From Caenimonas soli (GTDB lineage Bacteria; Pseudomonadota; Gammaproteobacteria; Burkholderiales; Burkholderiaceae_C), in the NCBI RefSeq assembly GCF_013155545.1, contig NZ_JABJVV010000004.1, positions 62,001 to 126,000 of the forward strand: a DNA stretch of 64,000 bases. The letters run 5' to 3'. The position numbers and the translations under genes were made by a program. Positions 42,525 to 51,793 of the stretch are shown piece by piece; position 1 is the first letter of the stretch; every line of letters starts with the position of its first letter. The notes beneath the pieces are model-generated. The model searched no databases, was not told the DNA's origin, and saw nothing but the letters and a program-made list of their open reading frames with translations.

Positions 42525-42947
42525 TCAAAATGATCCCGAGTTTTTCGCCTCGCTGGTGTTGGCTCCACCCCCGCGCGTCAGGAAAACCCAGAAGAAAGAA
42601 AAAAAGGCATTTGAGATTACCACGAGAGTGGCCGCCGTGAGTTGGGCCATGACCAGGGGCATTCGGGGCGAGAGTGCGACCAGGGCGAGAAGATTGATCA
42701 CGTAGCCAATGACAATCATGACCCCGTATTTGGGAAGGCTGGAAGCAGTTGGCCTGGAGTCCTCGAAGACCCAAACCCGTTGCAAGACATAGTTGAAGGC
42801 GACCGCGGCGATGAAAGGCAAGGACGCTTGCCAGATCAGAGGCAGCGCGAGCCCATGCGCAACCTCGCCGCATGCGAGGTAGATGGCCAGCGTCAAAGCG
42901 CCAACCACGGCATAACGCACCAGCTTGATGGACAGCAGTGCCGTCAT
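42525..42947 (-). CDS. GtrA-family membrane protein
   Basis: The 140-residue protein has four predicted spans. RYAVVGALTLAIYLACGEVA and FNYVLQRVWVFEDSRP are typical of GtrA proteins, thought to flip bactoprenol-linked glucose across the membrane. It is last in a run with a GtrB-like GT2 and a methyltransferase; its ATG overlaps the methyltransferase stop (ATGA). The GtrA/GtrB pairing supports a lipid-linked sugar pathway for a surface acceptor. Confidence 0.88.
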   Translation of the reverse strand: MTALLSIKLVRYAVVGALTLAIYLACGEVAHGLALPLIWQASLPFIAAVAFNYVLQRVWVFEDSRPTASSLPKYGVMIVIGYVINLLALVALSPRMPLVMAQLTAATLVVISNAFFSFFWVFLTRGGGANTSEAKNSGSF

Positions 42948-43732
42948 GCGCGGGGTTTACGCAGTACGTAAGCCTGGGTCCAGAAAAGCTGGTTCAGCGG
43001 TGTCTTGCTGAGGCGGTCCTCCAGCGCTTCAATGACGCGCCCGCCCCAATCACGTCCGAATTCCGCCAACACGGGCAGATACAGGCCGAATTTTCGGTGC
43101 TCGACGAACACGAATCCACTGTCCTCGATGGCGGCATTGAATGCGCTGTGCGTGCGCAGGCTGATGTGTCCGGTCGGCAGAACCGGCTCACGGTAGATGC
43201 GGCGCACCAACTGGATGATGCCGGGAAGGAACGCAACCTTGCAGGAAAGCTCCATCAGGCTATAGCGCTGCGGAGTCGTCACTATGGCTATGCCGCCGGG
43301 TTTGAGAATGCGGTACAGCGTTTTCAGGGAACGTTCCGGATCCGGGACGTGCTCGAGCACTTCGCTGCACAAGACCAGGCCGAAGGAGTTGTCTTCGATC
43401 CCGGAGTCCTGGATGTCATCCACCACCAGTTTCAGGCGCTTCATCTCGTTTGCCAGCGGCTGGATCTGCGACAAGTACGCCTGTTCGATATCGGCCGCTG
43501 TGACCTCGGCGCAATGCTGGGCCAGGATCGGCAGGTAGATGCCCGAACCAGGCCCGTACTCCAGCGCGCTGGAGGCCGGAATCGCCGGAGCATGGGTTGC
43601 AATCGCCTTGGTCACCCACTGCAAACGGGTTTGGTGCAGCCGGCGCCTCGTGTAGTTGCTGGACGAATAGAGCGTCTGCTGGAGCTCGAACAGAGGGTTG
43701 CTTGCAATTGCCGTGTCGCTTCTGATGTCCAT
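42944..43732 (-). CDS. Class I SAM-dependent methyltransferase
   Basis: The 262-residue protein has motif I ALEYGPGSGIYLPIL near residue 54, DIEQAYL after the second strand, and LVLCSEVLEHVPDPERSL with LKPGGIAIVTTPQ near 140-160, the usual UbiE/COQ5-like or type 11 class. The ATG at 43730-43732, preceded by AGGGGGG, is favoured; a start at 43747 would give an ATGA overlap with the GT2 gene. In context it may methylate a sugar or lipid intermediate made by the neighbouring glycan genes. Confidence 0.85.
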   Translation of the reverse strand: MDIRSDTAIASNPLFELQQTLYSSSNYTRRRLHQTRLQWVTKAIATHAPAIPASSALEYGPGSGIYLPILAQHCAEVTAADIEQAYLSQIQPLANEMKRLKLVVDDIQDSGIEDNSFGLVLCSEVLEHVPDPERSLKTLYRILKPGGIAIVTTPQRYSLMELSCKVAFLPGIIQLVRRIYREPVLPTGHISLRTHSAFNAAIEDSGFVFVEHRKFGLYLPVLAEFGRDWGGRVIEALEDRLSKTPLNQLFWTQAYVLRKPRA

Positions 43733-43743
43733 GGTTGCCCCCC

Positions 43744-44820
43744 TCATGCTGCGGCCTTTATGTGGTCTTCCCTGACGCTCAGTGGCGACGTGTCGCCGCG
43801 GCCCAGACGACTGCGCAACCGCCGGCCGGTGCCCGGCTTGGCCACGCGTGCAAGAGCTTCCCCGGCGTACTTGTTCCTGATGATGTAGATCGGGCGCTGC
43901 TTGCTCTCGATATAGATTCGCCCGATGTATTCACCGACCAATCCCAGGCTGATGAGATTAAGGCTGCCGAAGAAAAGGATGACGATCATCAGGGACGCGT
44001 AGCCCGGCAGTTCGATGCCGAACAGCAGCGTCCTGATGAAGACCACGGCAGCGTACAGCGCCGTCAGCATCGCGCTGACAAACCCGACATAGGTCCAGAT
44101 CCGCAACGGCGTGGTGCTGAAACTCGTGATGCCCTCGATGGCGAAATTCCATAGCTTCCACCCCGCGAACTTCGAGGTGCCGACGGCCCTGGGCGCGCGA
44201 TCGTAATCCAGTACGGCGGTCTTGAAGCCGACCCAGCAGAACAGGCCCTTCATGAATCGCTGACGTTCGGGCAGTCGTTTGAGCGCCTCGACCACACGCC
44301 GGTCCATGAGCCTGAAGTCACCTACGTTTTGCGGGATGGCGATGTCGGCAACGACGTTGTGCAGGCGATAGAACCATTCCGCGCTCTTACGCTTGAGGAA
44401 GCCGTCGGTGCTGCGGTCGGCTCGCCGGGCCAGCACCACGTCGGCGCCGTTCTCCCACACGTGAACCAGTTGATGAATCAGGGAAGGAGGATCCTGCAGA
44501 TCCGCATCGATTGCTACCACCGCGTCGCCGACGGCGCTATCCAAGCCCGCGGTCAGTGCGGCTTCCTTGCCGAAGTTTCGACTCAACTCGATGATCTTGT
44601 ACTGCGGGCTCAGCCTCGCCAGGGCCACCAGCCTTGCGAGCGTGTCGTCCGTGCTCCCGTCATCGACGCAGATGATCTCGACCTGATAGTTCAGTATTCC
44701 TGCCAGCACAGGCCCCAGGGCCTTGTGAAAAACCTCCACGCCGCCGCCTTCGTTGAAGAAGGGAACGATGATGGAAATCTTCTTTTGCCTTGGTGAAGTA
44801 AAGGACGTGAGGGTGGGCAT
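43744..44820 (-). CDS. GtrB-like family 2 glycosyltransferase
   Basis: The 358-residue protein has a GT2 domain with IIVPFFNEGGGVEVF, IICVDDGSTDDT near residue 50 and AVVAIDADLQDPPSLI near 101 (DxD region). Two C-terminal membrane spans follow (~245-300), typical of polyprenol-phosphate glycosyltransferases such as GtrB and ArnC. It should load a sugar onto undecaprenyl phosphate for GtrA to flip. The gene lies 12 bp after the membrane protein gene in the Tad transcription unit. Confidence 0.9.
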   Translation of the reverse strand: MPTLTSFTSPRQKKISIIVPFFNEGGGVEVFHKALGPVLAGILNYQVEIICVDDGSTDDTLARLVALARLSPQYKIIELSRNFGKEAALTAGLDSAVGDAVVAIDADLQDPPSLIHQLVHVWENGADVVLARRADRSTDGFLKRKSAEWFYRLHNVVADIAIPQNVGDFRLMDRRVVEALKRLPERQRFMKGLFCWVGFKTAVLDYDRAPRAVGTSKFAGWKLWNFAIEGITSFSTTPLRIWTYVGFVSAMLTALYAAVVFIRTLLFGIELPGYASLMIVILFFGSLNLISLGLVGEYIGRIYIESKQRPIYIIRNKYAGEALARVAKPGTGRRLRSRLGRGDTSPLSVREDHIKAAA

Positions 44821-44832
44821 CTTGCATTCCCT

Positions 44833-46383
44833 TCACTTGATTGCGCCGGGTTGTTGGGGCGCAGTTTCCGGATTCATGTTCACGTGCACAACCGCGGATT
44901 CGTCCGAATAGAGGCGGCGCCACTGCGGCAGGTGATCCAGCATGGCAACCCCGGCGCTGTCAGGGCTTAGCAGCGTCCAGGCTACCTTGTATTTGGCGAG
45001 CAGGTTCGGCAGGCCGTCGGACGACCTGAGTTCAAGCGCTTCGCTGTACTGCTTGAAGAAGTTGTCGCCGTAGACGTCGGCCCGGCCATCGATGAAGGGT
45101 GGAATGCCCACGTAGATCAAATAGCCGCCCCAGCCGTAGCTGTTCAGCACGGGCCCCTTGATGCCCGCTTTCTGTACCGCCTGCACGGCGAGCACCGGGG
45201 CGGCCATCACTGGAGGCTCGACCGGGCGGATGCGCGCCAGCCAGAGCGTCGCCGCCACGAGTACCAGCACGCTTACAAAAACGGCGCCATCGCCGGCTGG
45301 CTGAGCCAGCTTGCGAAAGAAGCGGTCGACGCCTTCCAGTTGCTGCTTCGCCTGCTGCGCCTGGCGCCACTGCGCTGCAAGGGGCACGGCCACGATCAGC
45401 GGAGCCAGCAGTCCTACCAGCTCGACGTTGCGGATGTGTTTCAAGGCAAGATGCAGCAGGACCAGGAGCAGCGCCAGCCTGATGGGGGGAAGGCGCAATC
45501 CCTGGTACATGGCCAGTGCGAGTCCGCCCAGCAACCAGAGCTCCAGAGGCTGGAACTTCTGGAAATTGGGCGACCGCCACTCTCCAATACGTTCCAGGGC
45601 GTAGCTGCTCTCGAACAAGGTCTGCCACGTGAACCAGAGGCCTTGTGCGCCATGCGGCGTGAGAAGGGCGCTCCCCACCGCCAGCACCAGGAAAATCCCC
45701 CAGGATTTCGCGCTGACGGCGAGCCGTTGCTCACGCCTGGCCGCAAGCAACGCTTCGAACGCAAAAGCGAAGGCCAGCGCAATACCGAGAGTGAACCCGC
45801 CATGCAGGTTAGCCCACAACGTCATCACCGGCAGCAGCCACAGGCGCGGTGCGCGGTTGGCTTCGCTGGCATGCACCAGTTCGATGGTCCAGACCATCAT
45901 CAACGGCATGGCCAGCACATGGGGCCGGGCGAGCAGGTGGCTCACCGTCATGACCACCGCCAGCATGACGAACAGCAAGACGTAGATCGGCTCCAGCCAT
46001 CTCAGCAGGGCGCGCGTGAGCAGCGCAATCGTCGCGGCAAACGCCAATGCGGTGATGGCCACGAGCAGGGGCCACCCGCCAGCTTGATGAGCGACAGCCA
46101 GGATGATCTCGGCGAGCCACTCGTGCGCCGTCCAGGCGGCGCCTCGCATGGTGTGCGAGTAGACGTCATGGGTGGGGATCGCGCCGTGCTGCAGTATCCA
46201 CTGGCCGGCCGCGATATGCCACAAGGTGTCGCCATCCTGGAGCAGCTTCCTGCCTTGGGAGATGCTGAACAGGTAGACCGCCATGCCCACCAGCAGCGGC
46301 CAGGAAAAAAGCCAGGAGGCGCCCCTGCCCGCGTGGCTTTTTCCTGCAACTGCAGGAGAGGTCAGTTCATGGGCCTGCGTCAT
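44833..46383 (-). CDS. GT-C-like polytopic membrane protein in the Tad run
   Basis: The 516-residue protein has about 11-12 membrane spans. The first periplasmic loop reads DGDTLWHIAAGQWILQHG and YSHTMRGAAWTAHEWLAEII, and WANLHGGFTLGIALA lies mid-protein, matching a group of GT-C-like proteins I have seen as hypothetical. A periplasmic glycosyltransferase using the GtrB/GtrA lipid-linked sugar is a reasonable guess. It begins exactly next to the TadC stop with no gap, so it belongs to the Tad transcript. Confidence 0.75.
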   Translation of the reverse strand: MTQAHELTSPAVAGKSHAGRGASWLFSWPLLVGMAVYLFSISQGRKLLQDGDTLWHIAAGQWILQHGAIPTHDVYSHTMRGAAWTAHEWLAEIILAVAHQAGGWPLLVAITALAFAATIALLTRALLRWLEPIYVLLFVMLAVVMTVSHLLARPHVLAMPLMMVWTIELVHASEANRAPRLWLLPVMTLWANLHGGFTLGIALAFAFAFEALLAARREQRLAVSAKSWGIFLVLAVGSALLTPHGAQGLWFTWQTLFESSYALERIGEWRSPNFQKFQPLELWLLGGLALAMYQGLRLPPIRLALLLVLLHLALKHIRNVELVGLLAPLIVAVPLAAQWRQAQQAKQQLEGVDRFFRKLAQPAGDGAVFVSVLVLVAATLWLARIRPVEPPVMAAPVLAVQAVQKAGIKGPVLNSYGWGGYLIYVGIPPFIDGRADVYGDNFFKQYSEALELRSSDGLPNLLAKYKVAWTLLSPDSAGVAMLDHLPQWRRLYSDESAVVHVNMNPETAPQQPGAIK

Positions 46384-47298
46384 CTATTTTGTTCCGGCCA
46401 GCAACGGAATCATGGTGCGAATGATCTGGATGACCGCGGGCCCCAGGATGACCATGATCACCGAGGGAAAGATGAAGAACACCAGCGGAAAGAGGATCTT
46501 GGTCGGAATCTTGGCCGCGCTCTCCTCGGCACGAACCTGGCGCTTGTGACGCAGGTCGTCGGAGAAAACGCGAAGGGATTCGCCAATACTGGTGCCAAAC
46601 TTGTCAGCCTGTGTCAGCATGGTGGCAAAGGTGCCGATCTCTTCGAGGCCGGTGCGCAGGGCCAGGTTGCGCAGTGATTTTTCGCGCGTGGCGCCCGCGC
46701 GCATCTCCAGGTTGGTGAGGTGTAGTTCTTCGGCCAGGGCCTCGCTCTTGCGCTTGATTTCTTCCGTCACCTTGGTCAGTCCTGCGTCCAGACCCAGGCC
46801 TGCTTCTACACAGACCAGCATCAGGTCTGCGGCGTCGGGAAAGTTCTCGAATATCTCGCGTTGCCGTGACTTGATCTTCAGGTGCAGCAGCAGGTTCGGA
46901 AGGTAGCAGCCGATCAATGCCGCCATCAGCACGTAGAACAGCATCGTCAGCCCTTGACTCGCGCCGCGCAGCGAAACGTAAGCGAGCGTCGAGAAGAAAA
47001 GCGGCAGGAAGGTCTTTGCGGCAAAGTAGAAGAGCCGCGCGTCCTGATGGCGAATGCCCGCGTTCAGGAAGCGCAGGCGCAAAGGAGACGTCTCCCACTC
47101 GCCGGTCGGCACCGATAGCTTGGCAAGGGGCCCAACTACCTTGAGAACCGATTCGGTCCACTGGTTTTTTTCGAGCGGTCCTCCTGCCGTGGAGATGGTT
47201 TGCAGCCGCTGCTCGGTCCGGGAGGGCACGACCCACAGGAATACCGCGGCCAACCCAAAGGAGACGGCGAGAAAAACGAGAGCTGAGATTGTCATCAT
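46384..47298 (-). CDS. tadC: TadC-type pilus inner membrane protein
   Basis: The 304-residue protein is a type II secretion F-domain protein (T2SSF) with spans near residues 1-20, 95-130 and 275-295. DAADLMLVCVEAGLGLDAGL marks the F domain. With TadB it forms the membrane platform that connects the CpaF ATPase to pilin assembly. It starts 12 bp after tadB. Confidence 0.9.
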   Translation of the reverse strand: MMTISALVFLAVSFGLAAVFLWVVPSRTEQRLQTISTAGGPLEKNQWTESVLKVVGPLAKLSVPTGEWETSPLRLRFLNAGIRHQDARLFYFAAKTFLPLFFSTLAYVSLRGASQGLTMLFYVLMAALIGCYLPNLLLHLKIKSRQREIFENFPDAADLMLVCVEAGLGLDAGLTKVTEEIKRKSEALAEELHLTNLEMRAGATREKSLRNLALRTGLEEIGTFATMLTQADKFGTSIGESLRVFSDDLRHKRQVRAEESAAKIPTKILFPLVFFIFPSVIMVILGPAVIQIIRTMIPLLAGTK

Positions 47299-47310
47299 GA
47301 TGGCGGCCTC

Positions 47311-48303
47311 CTAGACGCGAATTCGAACGATCCGGCGTAGCACGAGGACGCCCATCGCCATCATCACCAGCAGATACTTGATCATCGAGATGCCGATGGG
47401 GTCCGTCCACAGTCGGCTCATGAACGAGGGATTCATCACGTTCAGGAGTCCGGCCAGCGCAAACGGCATGATGGCGAGAATCCATGCCGAGAGTCGACCT
47501 TCGGCCGACAGCACCTTGACCTTGGCCATCAGCTTGGCGCGTTCGCGAACGAGCCGGCTCAGATTGCCCAGGACTTCAGTCAGATTGCCGCCCGAATCGC
47601 GCTGTATCAGCACCGCCACCACGAAGTACCTCAGGTCCGTAAGAGGCACCCGATCGCTGAGGTGTGTCAGAGCCTGCTCCAGCGACACGCCGAAGTTGAC
47701 TTCGTCGTGCACAATCCGCAACTCGGCAGCGATGGGCTCTGCCATTTCTTCCCCTGCCATTTTCAAACCGGAGGAGAAGGCATGGCCCGCGCGTAGCGCC
47801 CGGGTGATCAAATCCAGGGCGTCCGGCAACTGAGCTTCGATCTTCTTGAGGCGTTTCTCGCGTTTGAGGCTCACGTACCATATCGGGATTACGCCCAGCA
47901 CGGCAGCTGCCACTGCTCCAACCAGCTGGCTCTGGTGAGCCACCGAAACCGCGACGACCCAGCCTCCAGCGGCCGCGGCTATGCAGGTGAGAATGAGTCT
48001 GGACACGCTCCAACCCACATCGGACTGCAGGAGGAACCGGTCCAGCCCGCGTACCCGTGGAAGGCTTTGCAGCCGGCGCTCCAGCGGAGGCAGATCGCTG
48101 AGAAGCCGCTGTTTGAGCAATTGGGTTTCCGGGGTTATGTCCCTGACAGCCGTCAAAACCCGAAGGCGGTTGTGGAACTTTCGGGCTTCAGGTCCTTTTT
48201 GCGCGCGCCACATGAGGTACAGGCTTTCCAGCGCCAGCATGATGGCGACGAATACCAACACCGTAACGATGAGGAAGTCATTGCCCGCGAGAGTCTTGAG
48301 CAT
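47311..48303 (-). CDS. tadB: TadB-type pilus inner membrane protein
   Basis: The 330-residue protein is the partner F-domain protein with spans near residues 8-25, 100-140 and 270-320. LPDALDLITRALRAGHAFSSGL is the conserved F-domain segment. It is encoded between cpaF and tadC in standard Tad order. Confidence 0.9.
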   Translation of the reverse strand: MLKTLAGNDFLIVTVLVFVAIMLALESLYLMWRAQKGPEARKFHNRLRVLTAVRDITPETQLLKQRLLSDLPPLERRLQSLPRVRGLDRFLLQSDVGWSVSRLILTCIAAAAGGWVVAVSVAHQSQLVGAVAAAVLGVIPIWYVSLKREKRLKKIEAQLPDALDLITRALRAGHAFSSGLKMAGEEMAEPIAAELRIVHDEVNFGVSLEQALTHLSDRVPLTDLRYFVVAVLIQRDSGGNLTEVLGNLSRLVRERAKLMAKVKVLSAEGRLSAWILAIMPFALAGLLNVMNPSFMSRLWTDPIGISMIKYLLVMMAMGVLVLRRIVRIRV

Positions 48304-48318
48304 GATCAGCTCCTGGTT

Positions 48319-49716
48319 TTACTGATAGTGCCGGGTAGGATCGAACATGGCATCGGGCAGGACCACGCCGAATGCCTTCAGGCGCTCGCTGAACTTCGGC
48401 CGAACGCCGGTGGCCTGGAAGTACCCCTCCACCATGCCGGTGGAGCTCAGGCCGGTCTGCCGAAAAGTAAAGATTTCCTGCATGGTGATGACTTCGCCTT
48501 CCATGCCGGTGATCTCCTGGATGCTCATCACCTTACGGCGCCCGTCGACCATGCGCAGGACCTGGATCACCAGGGTGATGGCCGAAGCGATCTGTTGGCG
48601 GGCAGCCTTGTGCGGCAGGTTCAAATTGGCCATCCCGATCATGTTTTCCAGCCGCGCGATAGCGTCGCGCGGCGTGTTGGCGTGAATGGTGGTGAGCGAG
48701 CCTTCATGGCCGGTGTTCATCGCCTGCAGCATGTCGAACGCCTCGGCTCCGCGAACCTCGCCGATCACGATCCGGTCGGGCCTCATCCGCAATGCGTTGC
48801 GTACCAGGGCGCGCTGGGTTACCTCGCCCTTGCCTTCCATGTTCATGGGGCGCGTTTCCAGGCGGACGACGTGCGGCTGCTGCATCTGGAGCTCGGCTGC
48901 GTCTTCGATCGTCACCACCCGCTCCTGCTCGGGGATGTAACCTGACAGAATGTTCAGCAGCGTCGTCTTGCCGGCGCCGGTCCCTCCCGAGATGAGGACG
49001 TTCACCTTCGCCTTGATGAGGCCTTGCAGCATACCGGCCATCTCGGGGGTGAGCGTCTTGAGTGGCTCGGCCACCAGGTTTTCCATCTTCAGCGGAATGA
49101 ATGCGAATCGGCGGATCGACATCATCGGACCGTCGATGGCGACCGGTGGAATCACGGCGTTGACCCGCGAGCCGTCCGGCAGGCGCGCGTCCACCATGGG
49201 GCTCGACTCGTCGATGCGACGCCCGACCAACGAGACGATCTTGTCGATGATCCGCAGTAAGTGCTTTTCGTCCGTGAAAGTGACGTTGGTCAGCTCCAGG
49301 AGGCCCCTGCGCTCCACATAAACCTGCCGGTAGGAATTGACCAGGATGTCCGAAACCGCCGGATCCGCCATCAGCAATTCGAGAGGGCCGAATCCCAGCA
49401 TTTCATGCTGGATGTCGCGAATGAGTGAAACACGCTCCGCGTCATTGATGACAGCCTGCTCTTCCTGAAGCAGGCGCTCGACCATGGTGGCGATCTCCTG
49501 CCGCAGGGCGTTGGGTGCCAGCGATTCCAACGCGAGCAAGTCGACGATCTCCAGTAGCTTCAGGTGGATGCGGCCCTTCAACGCCTTGTACGACTCGGCT
49601 GCTGGGGCATCAGGCGCCGGCGCCGCAAACTCGGCTGCAGCGCCGCCGTTGAGCTTCGCGCGAAGCGACGTCATGGTCGGCTCGACCCGGGTCACGATAG
49701 GTTGAATGCTCGACAT
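48319..49716 (-). CDS. cpaF: Tad pilus ATPase CpaF/TadA
   Basis: This hexameric VirB11/GspE-like ATPase powers pilus assembly. The 465-residue protein has Walker [20 protein letters not shown] near residue 244, Asp box and Walker [21 protein letters not shown] near 310, and His box [20 protein letters not shown] near 335. The N-terminal domain (residues 60-180) is helical, as expected. It follows cpaE with only one base between the genes. Confidence 0.95.
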   Translation of the reverse strand: MSSIQPIVTRVEPTMTSLRAKLNGGAAAEFAAPAPDAPAAESYKALKGRIHLKLLEIVDLLALESLAPNALRQEIATMVERLLQEEQAVINDAERVSLIRDIQHEMLGFGPLELLMADPAVSDILVNSYRQVYVERRGLLELTNVTFTDEKHLLRIIDKIVSLVGRRIDESSPMVDARLPDGSRVNAVIPPVAIDGPMMSIRRFAFIPLKMENLVAEPLKTLTPEMAGMLQGLIKAKVNVLISGGTGAGKTTLLNILSGYIPEQERVVTIEDAAELQMQQPHVVRLETRPMNMEGKGEVTQRALVRNALRMRPDRIVIGEVRGAEAFDMLQAMNTGHEGSLTTIHANTPRDAIARLENMIGMANLNLPHKAARQQIASAITLVIQVLRMVDGRRKVMSIQEITGMEGEVITMQEIFTFRQTGLSSTGMVEGYFQATGVRPKFSERLKAFGVVLPDAMFDPTRHYQ

Positions 49717-49717
49717 T

Positions 49718-50875
49718 TCAGCTTCTCCTGAACATGCGGCCCAGCAGGCCGCCGCGGTTTTCTTCCTGCTGCTTCGGGCTGATCATCAGCGCAAGGTCGG
49801 CCAGGTGCTTGGATACCGTATTAGTGCGAGCGCTGCGCATCAAGGGATCCCCGTGATTGATGGACGCAACCACCTCCCTCCACGAGTTGGGCACGGTGTT
49901 GAGACGGACGCTGCCCAGTGAGCGCTGCACCTGCTCGATGCCGATCTCGCTGGTTCTTTCGAAGCGATTGATGATCAGCTCCGTCTTGTCGCCGGGGTAG
50001 CCGAGCGACCTGAAGGCCTCCAGCAGCTTGCTGGCGTTGCGCAGGTCGGGTAGCCCGGACTGCAACACGGCAAAGATGCGCCATGCGCGATCCAGGGCCT
50101 TGATGGTCAACGTGTCCAGCACGCGCGAGACGTCGAGCACGACGAAGTCGTACTGCGTCACAGCAACGCTCAGGATGGCCTCGATGTGCTCGGGCTTCAC
50201 CTCCATGGCATGGGCCAGATCTTCGGGCGCCGCAAGAACGCTGTAGTTCGGCGCGACCTTCACGGTGGTCGCGGCGAGTAGCGAGCCATCCAGGCGGCCA
50301 ATGTCCTTGGCCACATCGGCGAGAGTCGATGGCGCCTTTCCGTCATGCACGAAAGAGAGAGCGTCGCCGAACTGCAGGTTCAGGTCGATCAGCAGTACCG
50401 ACTTGGTCTCCGCCAGCTGCCAGCCGAGGTTGGTGGCCAGGAAAGTAGCGCCGCTGCCGCCTTTGCAAGACATAAATGCCAGGACCTTGCCCAGGCGGCG
50501 TCCCGCAACGCCTGCGAGCTTGGCTGCCACCCGGTTCACCGCAGCCTCAAGAGCTGCCGCCGGTGCCGGGGAGGGCAGAACCTCGCGCACTCCCGCGCGC
50601 ATCGAGTTGATCAGGAACTCCGGCGTATTGGTGGAGCAAAGCAGGATCACCGCGGTGGTTGGATGATGCGAAGTCACGTGTTCCACATGCACCAGCTCGT
50701 GCGTGTCGCAGCACATGCCGTCGACCAGCATCAGCTCGGGCAATTCCTGCTCGGCGATTTCGCGCATTCGGCTCTTGCCGCCTTCGAAGCGCAGGACCGT
50801 GTGGCCCTGGCCCTGGAGCGCGCCTCCTATGGCCTCCAGGTGATTCTTGTTGGGTGAGATCACTACGATTTTCAT
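49718..50875 (-). CDS. cpaE: CpaE/TadZ-type ATPase
   Basis: TadZ localises the pilus machine at the pole in studied species. The 385-residue protein has a receiver-like N-terminus ([29 protein letters not shown]) without a complete phosphorylation site, then a ParA/MinD-like domain with deviant Walker [21 protein letters not shown] near residue 135 and [14 protein letters not shown]. The missing catalytic Lys at the usual position (GGSGAT) is normal for CpaE. The gene is in standard Tad order. Confidence 0.92.
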   Translation of the reverse strand: MKIVVISPNKNHLEAIGGALQGQGHTVLRFEGGKSRMREIAEQELPELMLVDGMCCDTHELVHVEHVTSHHPTTAVILLCSTNTPEFLINSMRAGVREVLPSPAPAAALEAAVNRVAAKLAGVAGRRLGKVLAFMSCKGGSGATFLATNLGWQLAETKSVLLIDLNLQFGDALSFVHDGKAPSTLADVAKDIGRLDGSLLAATTVKVAPNYSVLAAPEDLAHAMEVKPEHIEAILSVAVTQYDFVVLDVSRVLDTLTIKALDRAWRIFAVLQSGLPDLRNASKLLEAFRSLGYPGDKTELIINRFERTSEIGIEQVQRSLGSVRLNTVPNSWREVVASINHGDPLMRSARTNTVSKHLADLALMISPKQQEENRGGLLGRMFRRS

Positions 50876-50890
50876 GGAAACTCCTCTAAA

Positions 50891-51319
50891 TCATGAGCAG
50901 ATGGCGTTGCTGTTCGGGTCCTGGCGCATCACCTCGCGCGTCAGGAATGTGGAGAACTGGGGCATTGGTATCAACTTGGAAGCGGATCCGGGCATCGGCG
51001 CGATCCACTGGAAGTTGAGGCCGGTGATGCTGACGGTGACGCCTATGCAGGTTGTCGGGTCACAGGACGGAGGTGTCCATACGACACTGATCGTGCTGAT
51101 ATCCGGCAGCACTCCCTGCATCGTGGCCAGCACGTCGGCCTCGCCGCCGGTGGGGTCGCAGACCACCGCATAGCGGGCACCCGCGCGCGTGGCTTCGTTA
51201 GCCGCGTTCCAGGTGAAAAGCATGCGCGCGAAGTCCAGAATGCCGAACGTGAACATCAAAAAAAGGAGCAGCACCAACATGAACTCGACGATGGTGGCGC
51301 CTGATTGTTTCGGTTTCAT
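50891..51319 (-). CDS. TadE-like pseudopilin
   Basis: The 142-residue protein has a type IV pilin-like N-terminus, QSGATIVEFMLVLLLFLMFT (residues 4-23), with the processing Gly and conserved Glu, then a Cys-containing globular part (CDPTTC). The ATG at 51317-51319 (MKPKQSGA) is favoured over a TTG upstream. It is probably a minor pilin (TadE or TadF) processed by the prepilin peptidase of the operon. Confidence 0.85.
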   Translation of the reverse strand: MKPKQSGATIVEFMLVLLLFLMFTFGILDFARMLFTWNAANEATRAGARYAVVCDPTGGEADVLATMQGVLPDISTISVVWTPPSCDPTTCIGVTVSITGLNFQWIAPMPGSASKLIPMPQFSTFLTREVMRQDPNSNAICS

Positions 51320-51332
51320 AGTGGTGCCAGGT

Positions 51333-51785
51333 TCATGGTGCAACGGGCTCTACATGGCTGCGCATGGTCGCTCGGATGTCGGAGAACGTGATGCCGCCGC
51401 CTGAGAAGAATTGAACGCCGAGCACGCTCGAAAACATCGGCCGGAACGTATATCCGCTGACCTGGACCGTCACGGTCGTGATGATCGGATCGGCCCCCGC
51501 GGTTTGCCAGGTGGGGTTCGGCACGTTCGACCCGTTGAGACCATCAACCAGCACAGGGCCGGTACCGGCCAGGTTTCCATGGACGACCAGGTTGCGCGCC
51601 TGGGTCATCTGGGTCCCGGGCGTCTGCATCGAAAGATACCTTGACGCATCACGTACCGACTTGGCCAAGGTGTTGTACTGGTAAATGGCCCGCCCGAATT
51701 CGGTCGTGATGACTGTTAGCAGCAACAGCATAGGAAGCATTAGTGCGAATTCGACCAGTGCAACGCCGCGGTGTGACTTGTTCAT
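51333..51785 (-). CDS. tadE: TadE-like pseudopilin
   Basis: The 150-residue protein begins MNKSHRGVALVEFALMLPML, a clear TadE-type prepilin leader with GVALVEF and a hydrophobic helix, then a beta-rich domain. It is adjacent to the other TadE-like gene (13-bp gap) and to tadG (8-bp gap). The three minor pilins probably initiate or tip the fibre. Confidence 0.88.
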   Translation of the reverse strand: MNKSHRGVALVEFALMLPMLLLLTVITTEFGRAIYQYNTLAKSVRDASRYLSMQTPGTQMTQARNLVVHGNLAGTGPVLVDGLNGSNVPNPTWQTAGADPIITTVTVQVSGYTFRPMFSSVLGVQFFSGGGITFSDIRATMRSHVEPVAP

Positions 51786-51793
51786 GCGTCCTC